Source of the DNA: Pseudoxanthomonas sp. J31
GTDB lineage: Bacteria; Pseudomonadota; Gammaproteobacteria; Xanthomonadales; Xanthomonadaceae
DNA: 64,000 nt
NCBI RefSeq assembly: GCF_000510725.1
Contig: NZ_AZNZ01000002.1
Span: 1-64,000 of the forward strand
Direction: 5' to 3'
In this document: positions 55,437 to 63,585 of the stretch, in pieces
Layout of the letters: the number at the start of each line of letters is the position of its first letter
Position numbering within the stretch: position 1 is the stretch's first letter
The notes under the pieces: generated by a model
The model's input: only the letters and a program-made list of their open reading frames with translations
Told to the model about the DNA's origin: nothing
Databases searched by the model: none
Position numbers and translations under genes: made by a program

Positions 55437-56558
55437 TCAGGCCGCCATCGAGGCCACGAAACGGTCGAACAGGGGCGCCACGTCGTGCGGGCCCGGCGAG
55501 GCTTCCGGATGGCCCTGGAACGAGAACGCCGGGGCGTCGGTCAGCTCGATGCCCTGGTTGGTGCCGTCGAACAGCGAGCGGTGTGTGACGCGCACGTTCG
55601 CCGGCAGGCTGGCCTCGTCGACCGCGAAGCCGTGGTTCTGCGAAGTGATCAGCACGCGGCCGCTGCCCAGCTCCTGCACCGGGTGGTTGGCGCCGTGGTG
55701 GCCGTTGGCCATCTTGATGGTACGCGCGCCGGCAGCCAGGGCCAGCAGCTGGTGGCCCAGGCAGATGCCGAACAGCGGCACCTTCTTGGCCAGGAACTCG
55801 CGGATCGCGGCGATGGCGTAGCCGCACGGCTCCGGGTCGCCCGGGCCATTGGACAGGAACACGCCGTCGGGATTCAGCGCCAGCACCTCGGTGGCCGGGG
55901 TCTTCGCCGGCACCACGGTGACCTCGCAGCCGCGCTCGGCGAGCATGCGCAGGATGTTGGTCTTCACGCCGAAGTCATAGGCGACGACGCGGTACTTCTT
56001 CTCCGCGCCGACGAAGGCGTTGCGGTCCAGGTCCAGCTGGCCCTCGGTCCAGGCGTAGCGCTCGGTGGTGCTGACCACCTGGGCCAGGTCCATGCCCTTC
56101 AGGCCCGGGAACTTGCGCGCCGCTTCCAGCGCGGTGTCCACGTCGATGCCCTCGCCCGCCATCAGCGCGCCGTTCTGGGCGCCGCGCTCGCGCAGCAGGC
56201 GGGTCAGCCTGCGGGTGTCGATGCCGGCGATGGCGACCACGCCGCGCACGGCCAGCCAGTCCTGCAGCGGGGCTTCGCTGCGCCAGTTGCTGGGGCGTCG
56301 CGGCACGTCGCGCACGATCAGGCCGGCCGACCAGACCTTGCCGGCCTCGTCGTCCTGGCCGGTGCAGCCGGTGTTGCCGATGTGGGGATAGGTCAGGGTG
56401 ACCAGCTGCCGCGCATAGGACGGGTCGGTCACGATCTCCTGGTAGCCGGTCATGGCGGTGTTGAACACCACTTCGCCGACGGCGAGGCCACTTGCGCCTA
56501 CGGATTCGCCCTCGAACACGGTGCCGTCTTCGAGGACGAGGATTGCGGGATGGGTCAC
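55437..56558 (-). CDS. carA: Carbamoyl-phosphate synthase small subunit
   Basis: Glutaminase subunit of carbamoyl-phosphate synthase, 373 residues. The N-terminal CarA domain ([20 protein letters not shown]) is followed by a class I glutamine amidotransferase domain with the nucleophile cysteine in [12 protein letters not shown] and the His-Glu pair in [11 protein letters not shown]. The start is GTG at 56558 ([12 protein letters not shown]); the frame stays open to 56714 without family similarity. The 115 bases upstream include a hairpin followed by T6, a possible attenuator, and a TACAAT -10 candidate. Confidence 0.97.
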   Translation of the reverse strand: MTHPAILVLEDGTVFEGESVGASGLAVGEVVFNTAMTGYQEIVTDPSYARQLVTLTYPHIGNTGCTGQDDEAGKVWSAGLIVRDVPRRPSNWRSEAPLQDWLAVRGVVAIAGIDTRRLTRLLRERGAQNGALMAGEGIDVDTALEAARKFPGLKGMDLAQVVSTTERYAWTEGQLDLDRNAFVGAEKKYRVVAYDFGVKTNILRMLAERGCEVTVVPAKTPATEVLALNPDGVFLSNGPGDPEPCGYAIAAIREFLAKKVPLFGICLGHQLLALAAGARTIKMANGHHGANHPVQELGSGRVLITSQNHGFAVDEASLPANVRVTHRSLFDGTNQGIELTDAPAFSFQGHPEASPGPHDVAPLFDRFVASMAA

Positions 56559-56614
56559 GTCGTTCGCCTTCAGGTGGAGGAGCCCTGTCGCCGGCCCAGC
56601 CAGAGGCGGGCTGC

Positions 56615-56646
56615 AAAAAACCGCGGACTGGCATCTCTCCGGTCCG
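56615..56646 (-). terminator. Possible attenuator in the carA leader
   Basis: Minus strand: CGGAC, 13-base loop, GTCCG, CGG, then TTTTTT. A short GC stem with a six-base T-run, lying between the candidate promoter and the carA GTG. It would stop transcription before carAB unless prevented, as in attenuation. The five-pair stem is short, so efficiency is uncertain. Confidence 0.4.
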
Positions 56647-56672
56647 GGCATGGGGGTAACAGGCGAGCGGGA

Positions 56673-56678
56673 ATTGTA
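56673..56678 (-). promoter_or_regulatory. Candidate -10 box for carAB
   Basis: TACAAT on the minus strand, 115 bases before the carA start. TTCCCT lies 17 bases upstream, a poor -35, so activation by a regulator or an extended promoter would be needed. Confidence 0.38.
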
Positions 56679-56738
56679 CCGGCGACGCCCCCAAAAGGGA
56701 ACGCCGCCGTTCACGCGGCGAATGGTTTCGCGCGTCGT

Positions 56739-57464
56739 TCAGCCCTGGCCGAAAAGCAGGTCGCGCAAGGTGTACAGGCCCGGTGGGCGGCCCGCCAGCG
56801 CGGTGGCCGCCTGCAGCGCGCCGCGGGCGAAGATGTCGCGGCTGGTGGCGCGGTGCACGAGTTCGACGCGCTCGCCCTGCCCGGCGAACTGCACCGTGTG
56901 CTCGCCGACGATGTCGCCGGCGCGCAGGCTGGCATACCGCGGCTCGGCGCCGCCGCGGACGGCCGCCTCGCCCAGGGTCAGGGCGGTGCCCGAGGGGGCA
57001 TCCTTCTTGTGCACGTGGTGCTGTTCGACGATGTCGCAGTCCCAGCCGGCCAGCGCGCGCGCGGCCTGCTCGACCAGTTCGTTCAGCACCGCCACGCCCA
57101 CACTGAAGTTGGAGGCCCAAAGCACGGGGATCGTGGCGGCGGCCTGCTCCAGCGCCTGGCGCTGCCCGGCGGAGATGCCGGTGGTGCCCGAGACCAGCGG
57201 CCGGCGCCGCTTCACGCACTGCGCCAGCACCGGCTCGAAGCCTTCCGGCAGGCTGAAGTCGATGGCCACGTCGAAATCCGGGACCCCGGACAGTTCGGCC
57301 GCGGCGAACTGCGGGATGCCGTCGACCACCCGCTGCAGCGGCGCGCGGCCGGCCACCGCGGCGACCACCTGCCAGCGTTCGGGGGCGTCGGCGGCAAGCC
57401 GCAGCAGGGCCCGGCCCATGCGCCCGGAAGCGCCGTGAATGAGGATCCGCAGGGGCTTGTCCAT
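56739..57464 (-). CDS. dapB: 4-hydroxy-tetrahydrodipicolinate reductase
   Basis: Lysine and diaminopimelate pathway reductase, 241 residues, slightly shorter than the E. coli enzyme (273). N-terminal Rossmann motif IHGASGRMGRALLRLA, GTTGIS at about residue 93, and the substrate-binding EQHHVHKKDAPSGTAL (about 150-165). It lies upstream of carA on the same strand, as in Xanthomonas, but with 180 bases between, enough for a separate carA promoter. Confidence 0.96.
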   Translation of the reverse strand: MDKPLRILIHGASGRMGRALLRLAADAPERWQVVAAVAGRAPLQRVVDGIPQFAAAELSGVPDFDVAIDFSLPEGFEPVLAQCVKRRRPLVSGTTGISAGQRQALEQAAATIPVLWASNFSVGVAVLNELVEQAARALAGWDCDIVEQHHVHKKDAPSGTALTLGEAAVRGGAEPRYASLRAGDIVGEHTVQFAGQGERVELVHRATSRDIFARGALQAATALAGRPPGLYTLRDLLFGQG

Positions 57465-57549
57465 AGGCCTCGCAGGCTAGCCGGGCGGCGGGTCCGCCGG
57501 CAAGCGCGGAAGCGGAATGCAGGGTGCGGCACGGCGGGTGCCGCGCGGC

Positions 57550-58152
57550 TCACCAGACCAGGTCGTCGGGGACCTGGTAACGCGGGTCGGCGTAGGGATC
57601 CTCCTCCGCCGTGGCGTCGGGGTCGACCTTCAGCGCCACCGCCTGCGGGAAGATCTGCTCGGCCTGGGCCAGCACCTGGGCATCCACCAGCAGGTAGCGG
57701 CCATTGAGCTGGACCACGCCCAGCTGCCCGGCGTTGAGTTCGCGCAGCTGCGCGGCGGTGACGTAGATGCGCTTGATCTTGCCGCCGTACTCGAAGTGCC
57801 GGGCGATGTCGGCCGCCTCGTCGTTGAGGACCTTGTCCTTGAGCAGCTCCTCAAGCTTCGCGCGCGCCTCGCGGCGCTGGCGCGCCTCTTCCTGGCGGCG
57901 CTGCTCGGCTTCGATCCGCTCCTGCTTTTCCTGCTGCGCGCGCAGCGCCCAGGCCTTGCCCAGGTCGATCTCGCCCTCGTGGCGGCGCTTCGGCGCGGCC
58001 TCGCCCTTGCGCTGCGGGGCACCCTTGCGCGGCGCCCCGCCCTGCGGCGGACGCGGCTTGCCGCCCCCGTCCTTGCGCGGTGGCTGGCGGCGTTCGGGCG
58101 CGGGCGCCTTGAACCCTAGGTTGAGGAGCTGGTCGCGGAGGCTGTCGGTCAT
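57550..58152 (-). CDS. DUF2058 family protein (YaiL-like)
   Basis: A 200-residue cytoplasmic protein. The N-terminus DSLRDQLLNLGFKAP is the family start; residues 25-65 are Lys/Arg/Gly/Pro-rich and disordered, residues 75-115 form a charged single helix (QEKQERIEAEQRRQEEARQR), and the C-terminal half (about 115-190, FEYGGKIKRIYVTAAQLREL) is the conserved DUF2058 core. Family members are described as possible nucleoprotein or polyamine-linked factors; role unproven. ATG 58152 gives the conserved start. Lies between slyX and dapB. Confidence 0.85.
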   Translation of the reverse strand: MTDSLRDQLLNLGFKAPAPERRQPPRKDGGGKPRPPQGGAPRKGAPQRKGEAAPKRRHEGEIDLGKAWALRAQQEKQERIEAEQRRQEEARQRREARAKLEELLKDKVLNDEAADIARHFEYGGKIKRIYVTAAQLRELNAGQLGVVQLNGRYLLVDAQVLAQAEQIFPQAVALKVDPDATAEEDPYADPRYQVPDDLVW

Positions 58153-58207
58153 GGCATCAACGGGCCGCAGGCCCATGGGATCGGTGGCGGCGCGGGAGCG
58201 CCGGCGG

Positions 58208-58432
58208 TCAGTAGTGCGGCGGCGGCGGTTCGCTGCCCGGATCGGCGTAGAGCGCGCCGCGCAGCCCGCGCAGGTCGGCCAGCACCGCCTGCAGGATGGC
58301 GTCGGTGCGGGCGCGCTCCAGGCGCGCCTCGGCCAGCGCCTCGCTCAGCTCCGACAGCGCCTGCTCCTGGAACGCCAGGCGCGTTTCCAGCTCGACCAGC
58401 CGCTGTTCCAGATCGTCCTGACCGTACTGCAT
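58208..58432 (-). CDS. slyX: SlyX family protein
   Basis: A 74-residue protein that is almost wholly one coiled coil (about residues 6-55, EQRLVELETRLAFQEQALSE), ending with a proline-rich tail and the conserved terminal P-P-H-Y. Function unknown. AAGGAA precedes the ATG at 58432. It follows the FKBP-type isomerase gene; slyX and fkpA are also neighbours in enterobacteria. Confidence 0.88.
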   Translation of the reverse strand: MQYGQDDLEQRLVELETRLAFQEQALSELSEALAEARLERARTDAILQAVLADLRGLRGALYADPGSEPPPPHY

Positions 58433-58516
58433 GGTGTTTCGTTCCTTGCCGCAGGGGCGGCACGCGGCGTGGCGGGCCGCCCGCTTCCCGGACGGCGCCG
58501 CCGTGCCCTGCCCGCC

Positions 58517-59449
58517 TCAGCGGGCGATGTCGAGCAGCTCGACGTCGAAGGTCAGGGTCGCATCCGGACCGATCACGCCACCCGGCGCGCCGTTGGCACC
58601 GTAGGCCAGGTCGGACGGGATCCAGAAGCGGTACTTGGCGCCCACCGGCATCAGCGACACGCCCTCGGTCCAGCCGGCGATCACGCTGCCCAGCGGGAAC
58701 TCGGCCGGCTGGCCGCGCTGGTAGGAGCTGTCGAACACGGTGCCGTCCAGCAGCTTGCCCTCGTAGTTGACGCGCACGGTGTCGCTGGGGGTCGGACGCG
58801 CGCCGCTGCCCTGGCGCAGGACCATGTACTGCAGGCCCGACGGGGTGGTGATCACGCCCTTCTGCTTCTTGTTCTCGGCCAGGAAGGCGGCACCCTCTGC
58901 GCGGTTCTTCTCGGCCACGGCCTGCTGCTTGCGGGCCATGTAGGACTGCAGCGCGGCGCCGGCCTCCTGCTGGTTCAGCAGCGGTGTGCCCTTGGCGAAC
59001 GCGGTGCGCACGGCCTGCATCAGCACGGCCAGGTCGATGTCGTCCTTGAGCGGGGCCAGCGACGGGCCGATCATGCGGTCGCCGATCAGCAGGCCGACCT
59101 GCTCGGCCGGCGGGGCCGGCGGCTCGGCGCCGGGCGCCATGCCCGGGACGCGCTGGCCCTGGCGGGCCGCCAGCGCGGCGCGCAGGGCGGCGTCGGTGGC
59201 GCGCGCCTGCTCCTCGGACTGCAGCGGCTGGCCGCCGGCGAAGGCGTTGGCGACGGCACGCTGCATCGCGTCCAGGTCCACGTGCGGGGCCAGCGGCTCG
59301 AACGAGCTGGCCACGTCCAGGCCGATCGCGTAGCTGACCTTGTCCTTCTCCGTGGCCAGCGAGGCCTTGTCCTGGGCCATCGCCGCGCCGGTCATCACGC
59401 TCGCTCCCATCACCAGCGACGCCAGGGCGCCGCGCATGCGGTTGTTCAT
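58517..59449 (-). CDS. Periplasmic FKBP-type peptidyl-prolyl isomerase
   Basis: A 310-residue FkpA/Mip-like proline isomerase and chaperone. Signal peptide at about residues 1-26 (cleaved after GAAMA). The helical N-terminal dimerisation part is doubled: two copies of the FKBP_N pattern (about 35-95 and 120-195, each with DLxxxMQAVRTAFA-like helices). The C-terminal FKBP domain spans about 205-308 (YEGKLLDGTVFDSSYQRGQP, GSVIAGWTEGVSLM, AYGANGAPG). Longer than E. coli FkpA (270) because of the doubled N-terminal region. Adjacent to slyX. Confidence 0.92.
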   Translation of the reverse strand: MNNRMRGALASLVMGASVMTGAAMAQDKASLATEKDKVSYAIGLDVASSFEPLAPHVDLDAMQRAVANAFAGGQPLQSEEQARATDAALRAALAARQGQRVPGMAPGAEPPAPPAEQVGLLIGDRMIGPSLAPLKDDIDLAVLMQAVRTAFAKGTPLLNQQEAGAALQSYMARKQQAVAEKNRAEGAAFLAENKKQKGVITTPSGLQYMVLRQGSGARPTPSDTVRVNYEGKLLDGTVFDSSYQRGQPAEFPLGSVIAGWTEGVSLMPVGAKYRFWIPSDLAYGANGAPGGVIGPDATLTFDVELLDIAR

Positions 59450-59529
59450 TCGTTACGGTTCCAATGAGGTGGATCGATCGCCGGCCCGGGGCCGGTCCGC
59501 GCGCATTGTCGCATGCGCCGCGGCGGCGG

Positions 59530-60111
59530 TCAGCGCGTGCCGGCGGCGCGCGGCGCCGGGCGCGCCAGCTCGCGCTCGATCGCCGCCACCAGGGCCGGGT
59601 CCAGCGGCTCGACCTTGCTTGGCCAGTTGCCGACCACCCGCCCGTCCCGGGAGACCAGGTACTTGTGGAAGTTCCAGCCCGGCTGCACCCCGGTGGCGGC
59701 GGCCAGGCGCCGGTACAGCGGCGTGGCTTCCTCGCCGATCACCTGGACCTTCTCGTACATGGGGAACTTCACTCCGTAGGTCAGGGTGCAGAACTCCTGG
59801 ATCTGGGCCTCGTCGCCCGGCTCCTGGCCGCGGAAATCGTTCGAGGGGAAACCGATCACCGCGAAGCCGCGCCCGGCGTAACGCTGGTGCAGCGCCTCCA
59901 GGCCCTCGTATTGCGGGGTGAAGCCGCACTTGCTGGCGGTGTTGACCACCAGCAGGACCTGGCCGGCATGGCGTTCGGCCAGGTTCACCGGGGTGCGCGA
60001 GGCCAGCGGGCGGTACTCCAGATCCAGCAGGTCGCTGCCGGCAGCCGCGGCCGGCGCCGCGAGTCCCAGGGAAATACCGATTGCCATCAACCATTTGGAT
60101 GCTTTCATCAT
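59530..60111 (-). CDS. Periplasmic glutathione peroxidase family protein
   Basis: A 193-residue thiol peroxidase of the GPx family with a signal peptide (about residues 1-24, cleavage near AAAAG), so probably periplasmic, unlike E. coli BtuE. Catalytic set: peroxidatic C62 in NTASKCGFTPQ, Q96 in NDFRGQEPG, W146-N147 in GWNFHKYLV. C108 could be the resolving cysteine, suggesting thioredoxin-like rather than glutathione reduction. Two adjacent ATGs (60111, 60108) follow GGAGA. Divergent from the GntR-ABC operon. Confidence 0.92.
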   Translation of the reverse strand: MMKASKWLMAIGISLGLAAPAAAAGSDLLDLEYRPLASRTPVNLAERHAGQVLLVVNTASKCGFTPQYEGLEALHQRYAGRGFAVIGFPSNDFRGQEPGDEAQIQEFCTLTYGVKFPMYEKVQVIGEEATPLYRRLAAATGVQPGWNFHKYLVSRDGRVVGNWPSKVEPLDPALVAAIERELARPAPRAAGTR

Positions 60112-60161
60112 GTTCTCCGGGATTCCGGCCGGGATAGGCCATCAGTTGGGTTGGCGGGGAT

Positions 60162-60189
60162 TTGACATGCCGTGTGTAGGTGTTATAGT
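60162..60189 (+). promoter_or_regulatory. Strong sigma-70 promoter of the GntR-ABC operon
   Basis: TTGACA (60162-60167), 16-base spacer, TATAGT (60184-60189). It is the best housekeeping promoter in the window: a perfect -35 and a five-of-six -10. Transcription would start near 60196, 30 bases before the first ATG. Confidence 0.85.
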
Positions 60190-60201
60190 TGAATACAACA
60201 C
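60180..60201. promoter_or_regulatory. Candidate GntR operator over the -10 box
   Basis: GTGTTATA-GTTGAA-TACAACAC: eight-base arms matching at seven positions, covering the -10 hexamer and start region. A repressor bound here would block RNA polymerase. The operon encodes a GntR/YtrA-type regulator, whose family uses AT-containing GT...AC dyads, so autorepression is likely. Confidence 0.7.
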
Positions 60202-60225
60202 CAGTCACCCAAAGCAGGACGCCCC

Positions 60226-60474
60226 ATGAACCGGATTACCTACGCAGGCCGCCGCTTCTGGCTGATCGCGTCGGGCCTTGGCATGGCCCTGTGCTTCGTG
60301 GCCTGGTTGCCCGCCCAGGAAGGACGCGCGGGGGATTATGGCGCCGCCGAGGCCGCGATGGAGCGGGCCGAGGCGGGCCTGGAGGCGGCGACCGAACGCC
60401 CGGCCCACCGGCTGCGGGCCTCGCTGTCCATGCCCTATTTCTCCTTTGCGCACGCGCTGCGCACCCGGAGCTGA
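60226..60474 (+). CDS. Small exported or membrane protein, leader gene of the GntR-ABC operon
   Basis: An 82-residue protein, not recognised. One hydrophobic segment at about residues 11-29 (FWLIASGLGMALCFVAWLPA) is followed by an Ala/Glu-rich helix (DYGAAEAAMERAEAGLEAA) and an RLRASLSMPYFSFAHALRT tail. It has signal-anchor character with the helix outside the membrane. GCAGGA precedes ATG 60226, 30 bases after the likely transcription start, and the stop lies four bases before the gntR start. Probably a small partner of the transporter or envelope proteins downstream. Confidence 0.65.
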   Translation: MNRITYAGRRFWLIASGLGMALCFVAWLPAQEGRAGDYGAAEAAMERAEAGLEAATERPAHRLRASLSMPYFSFAHALRTRS

Positions 60475-60478
60475 CCGA

Positions 60479-60841
60479 ATGAGCGACATCCAGTGGAGCG
60501 ACGGCGCTCCGATCTACCGTCAATTGAAGGAGCGCGTGATCGCCATGATGCTCGACGGAATCCTCAAGCCGGGCGAAGCCCTCCCCTCGGTGCGCCAGGT
60601 GGCGGCCGAGTACCAGCTGAACCCGATCACCGTCTCCCGCGCCTACCAGGAGCTGGCGGATGAAGGCCTGGTCGAGAAACGCCGCGGCCTGGGCATGTTC
60701 GTGACCGAGGAGGCCTCGCGGAAGCTGCGCAGCAGCGAGCGCGACCGCTTCCTCAACGAGGAATGGCCCGCCGTGGTCGAGCGCATCCGGCGCCTCGGCC
60801 TGTCGCTGGAGGAACTGCTGCATGCCCTTGGGAACAACTGA
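60479..60841 (+). CDS. GntR-family regulator, YtrA type
   Basis: A 120-residue regulator: winged helix-turn-helix (about 12-78, APIYRQLKERVIAMMLDGIL, LPSVRQVAAEYQLNPITVSR) plus only about 40 further residues (a dimerising helical tail), the YtrA subfamily layout with no large effector domain. Such proteins repress their own operon together with linked ABC transporter genes and respond to envelope or antibiotic stress. It is followed one base later by the ATPase gene. The dyad at 60180-60201 is its likely operator. Confidence 0.92.
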   Translation: MSDIQWSDGAPIYRQLKERVIAMMLDGILKPGEALPSVRQVAAEYQLNPITVSRAYQELADEGLVEKRRGLGMFVTEEASRKLRSSERDRFLNEEWPAVVERIRRLGLSLEELLHALGNN

Positions 60842-60842
60842 C

Positions 60843-61730
60843 ATGACCGCCCTCGCCCCCGAAACCGCCGCCACCCCGGTCGTCACCGCCCGCGGCCTGC
60901 GCAAGGCCTACAAGCACAAGCTCGCGGTGGCCGGTGCCGACTTCGACATCGGCCCCGGACGCATCGTCGGCCTGATCGGCCCCAACGGCGCCGGCAAGAC
61001 CACCGCGCTGAAAGCCATCCTCGGCCTGACCCCGTTCGACGGCCAGCTACGGGTGCTGGGCCTGGACCCGCGCACCCAGCGCGACGAACTGATGAACCAG
61101 GTGTGCTTCATCGCCGACGTGGCGGTGCTGCCGCGCTGGATGCGGGTGCGCGAGGCGGTCGACTTCGTGGCCGGGGTGCACCCGCGCTTCGACCGCGCCA
61201 AGTGCGAGCGCTTCCTGGCCAACACCCAGCTCAACCCGAAGCTGCGGGTGCGCGAGATGTCCAAGGGCATGATCGTGCAGCTGCACCTGGCCCTGGTGAT
61301 GGCGATCGATGCGCGCCTGCTGGTGCTGGACGAGCCGACCCTGGGCCTGGACATCCTCTACCGCAAGCAGTTCTACCAGCGCCTGCTGGAGGACTACTTC
61401 GACGAGGACAAGACCATCCTGGTCACCACCCACCAGGTCGAGGAGATCGAGCACATCCTCACCGACGTGCTGTTCATCCGCGACGGCCGGATCGTGCTGT
61501 CGGCCGAGATGGAGCACCTGGCCGAACGCTACTGCGAGGTGCTGGTCGGCGCCGACCGCGTCGCCGAGGCGCGCGCCCTGGCCCCGGTCGACGAACGCGC
61601 CCTGCCCTTCGGCAAGAGCGTCTTCCTGTACGACGGCCTGGCGCCGGAGCGCGCCGCCGCCCTCGGCGAGGTCCGTACCCCCGGCCTGGCCGACCTGTTC
61701 GTGGCCCTGATGAAAGGAACCTACGCATGA
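60843..61730 (+). CDS. ABC transporter ATP-binding protein
   Basis: A 295-residue ATPase of the YtrB/CcmA-like group. Walker A GPNGAGKTT (46-54), Walker B LLVLDEP (159-165) and a switch histidine in VTTHQVEEIEH. The signature LSGGQ is MSKGM (139-143), as in other YtrB-type ATPases. About 60 extra C-terminal residues follow the nucleotide-binding core. Its stop overlaps the permease start (ATGA). Probably forms a transporter with the next gene; substrate unknown. Confidence 0.93.
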   Translation: MTALAPETAATPVVTARGLRKAYKHKLAVAGADFDIGPGRIVGLIGPNGAGKTTALKAILGLTPFDGQLRVLGLDPRTQRDELMNQVCFIADVAVLPRWMRVREAVDFVAGVHPRFDRAKCERFLANTQLNPKLRVREMSKGMIVQLHLALVMAIDARLLVLDEPTLGLDILYRKQFYQRLLEDYFDEDKTILVTTHQVEEIEHILTDVLFIRDGRIVLSAEMEHLAERYCEVLVGADRVAEARALAPVDERALPFGKSVFLYDGLAPERAAALGEVRTPGLADLFVALMKGTYA

Positions 61731-62731
61731 ATGCCCTTGCCGCCAACACCGCCGGCAACCGCTGGACCCGGACCTTCGCCTGGCTGCTGCGCCGCGAGTT
61801 CTGGGAAAACCGCGGCGGCTTCCTCTGGGCCCCGGTGATCACCGGCGGCATCGCCGTGGCCATGGCCACGCTGCTGGCCCTGGCCGGCGCCGTGCAGGCC
61901 CGCCGCCAGCTCGGCGGCGGCGAAGCCGAATCCATCGACGACCTGGGCGCCTACCTGAGGATCGTCGGCGCCGCCGGCGACGGCCTGCTGATGGCCGGCT
62001 GCAGCATGCTCAGCGCGGTGCTCGCCTTCGTGGTGTTCTTCTACGCCCTGGGCAGCCTGTACGACGACCGCCGCGACCGCAGCGTGCTGTTCTGGAAGTC
62101 GCTGCCGGTGTCCGATGCGCAGACCGTGCTGTCCAAGGCCGCCTGGGCCCTGCTGCTGGCGCCGCTGCTGTCGGTGCTGGTGGGCCTGGCCGTCGGCATC
62201 GCCCTGTGGCTGGTCGCGGCCGTGGCCATGCTGGTCGGCGGCCTGCCGCATCCGGGCGCGCTGTTCACCCACAGCCATCCCTTCAGCGTCGCCGGGCGCC
62301 TGCTGGCCACCGTCCCGCTGGGCCTGCTGTGGTCGCTGCCGACCGTCGGCTGGCTGATGTTCTGCTCGGCCCTGGTGCGCAGCAAGCCGTTCCTGTGGGC
62401 CGCGCTGGTGCCGGTGCTGGGCTGCGTGATGCTCAGCGTGTTCGGCGCGGTGCCCGGCCTGGACCTGCCCTACGGCAAGATCTGGTACGTGGCGGTCTAC
62501 CGCGGCCTGATGAGCGTGATGCCCGGCTCCTGGAGCGTGCACGGCATGGGCAGCCGGCTGCAGTCCGGCGAGATCCACGATCCGTCGCAGCTGGTCGCCG
62601 CGATCCTTGACCAGACCAGCAACTGGCAGCTGTACGCGAGCTGGGACCTGTGGATCGGCGCGGCCGTGGGCGCCGCCCTGGTCGCCGCCGCCATCCCCCT
62701 GCGCCGCTGGCGCGACGAAGCCTCGGCCTGA
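61727..62731 (+). CDS. ABC transporter permease
   Basis: A 334-residue membrane subunit with six or so helices: a first pair around VITGGIAVAMATLLALAGAV and LSAVLAFVVFFYALGSLY, a middle pair with LLLAPLLSVLVGLAVGIALW, and C-terminal helices near LLWSLPTVGWLMFCSALV. The DDRRDRSVLFWKSLPVSD segment after the second helix is common to the ABC-2-type permeases found with YtrB-like ATPases. Start coupled to the ATPase stop by four bases. No periplasmic binding protein is present, which points to export. Confidence 0.9.
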   Translation: MNALAANTAGNRWTRTFAWLLRREFWENRGGFLWAPVITGGIAVAMATLLALAGAVQARRQLGGGEAESIDDLGAYLRIVGAAGDGLLMAGCSMLSAVLAFVVFFYALGSLYDDRRDRSVLFWKSLPVSDAQTVLSKAAWALLLAPLLSVLVGLAVGIALWLVAAVAMLVGGLPHPGALFTHSHPFSVAGRLLATVPLGLLWSLPTVGWLMFCSALVRSKPFLWAALVPVLGCVMLSVFGAVPGLDLPYGKIWYVAVYRGLMSVMPGSWSVHGMGSRLQSGEIHDPSQLVAAILDQTSNWQLYASWDLWIGAAVGAALVAAAIPLRRWRDEASA

Positions 62732-62746
62732 GCCGGGAGGAGCGAC

Positions 62747-63571
62747 ATGCGCAACCTGTTCCCGATCCTGCTGGTCCTGGCCGCGCTGCCGGCCGCCGCC
62801 GGCGCCGACGAGCGCCGCTGTGCGCACGAAGCCCAGCGCGCGGTGCAACTGGACCTGGACGGCGTCCGCACCGTGCGCCTGGTGACCGGCCAGCACACGG
62901 TGCGGGCCAAGGCCGCCGCCGGCGCCAGCCATCGCATCGCCGGGCGCGCCTGCGCATCCAGCGCCGCCCTGCTGCAGCAGCTGGAGCTGGTGCAGGAGAA
63001 GCAGGGCGACACCCTGGTGGTGGCCACCCGCGGTCCGGACCAGCGCGGCGGCCTGGGCATGGGCGCCTACGCCCGGCTGGACGTGGCCGGCACCGTGCCC
63101 GACGACGTCCTGGTGCAGCTGGTGGTCGGCTCCGGCGACGGCTTCGCCGAGGGCGTGGCCAGCGCCAGCGCCGACGTCGGCTCCGGCGATGCCAGCCTGC
63201 GCGGCGTGCGCGGCGCGGTCACCGCCAAGGTCGGCTCGGGCGACCTGGAGGTCGCCGGCAGCGGCCCGCTGAAGCTGCTGTCGCTCGGCTCGGGCGACGT
63301 GGTGGCGCGCGACGTGCGCGGCGAGGTCGAGGTCGGGGACATCGGTTCCGGCGACCTGGTCCTGGCCGACGTGCGCGGCGGCGTGCGCATCGACGGCATC
63401 GGTTCCGGCAACGCCCGCCTGCAGCGCGTCGGCGGCCCGGTGCGGGTCGGTTCGATCGGCTCCGGCGACCTGGACGTGCGCGGCGCCCCCGCCCTGGAGG
63501 TGCGCCACGTCGGCAGCGGCGACATCAGCCACCGCGACGTGGGGCGCGTCGAACTGCCCCGCCGCGATTGA
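62747..63571 (+). CDS. Secreted beta-solenoid protein with GSGD repeats (DUF2807/DUF4097-like)
   Basis: A 274-residue exported protein: signal peptide at about residues 1-20 (LFPILLVLAALPAAAGA), a globular part to about 115, and then seven or so repeats of 17-21 residues, each with GSGD or GSGN (VGSGDASLRGVRGAV, VGSGDLEVAGSG, LGSGDVVARDVRGEV, IGSGDLVLADVRGGV, IGSGNARLQRVGGPV and so on). Regular Gly-Ser-Gly-Asp turns with alternating hydrophobic residues indicate a right-handed beta solenoid. Encoded in the GntR-ABC operon, 15 bases after the permease. Role unknown; an envelope or surface scaffold is inference. Confidence 0.8.
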   Translation: MRNLFPILLVLAALPAAAGADERRCAHEAQRAVQLDLDGVRTVRLVTGQHTVRAKAAAGASHRIAGRACASSAALLQQLELVQEKQGDTLVVATRGPDQRGGLGMGAYARLDVAGTVPDDVLVQLVVGSGDGFAEGVASASADVGSGDASLRGVRGAVTAKVGSGDLEVAGSGPLKLLSLGSGDVVARDVRGEVEVGDIGSGDLVLADVRGGVRIDGIGSGNARLQRVGGPVRVGSIGSGDLDVRGAPALEVRHVGSGDISHRDVGRVELPRRD

Positions 63572-63585
63572 CGAAGGAGGACACC

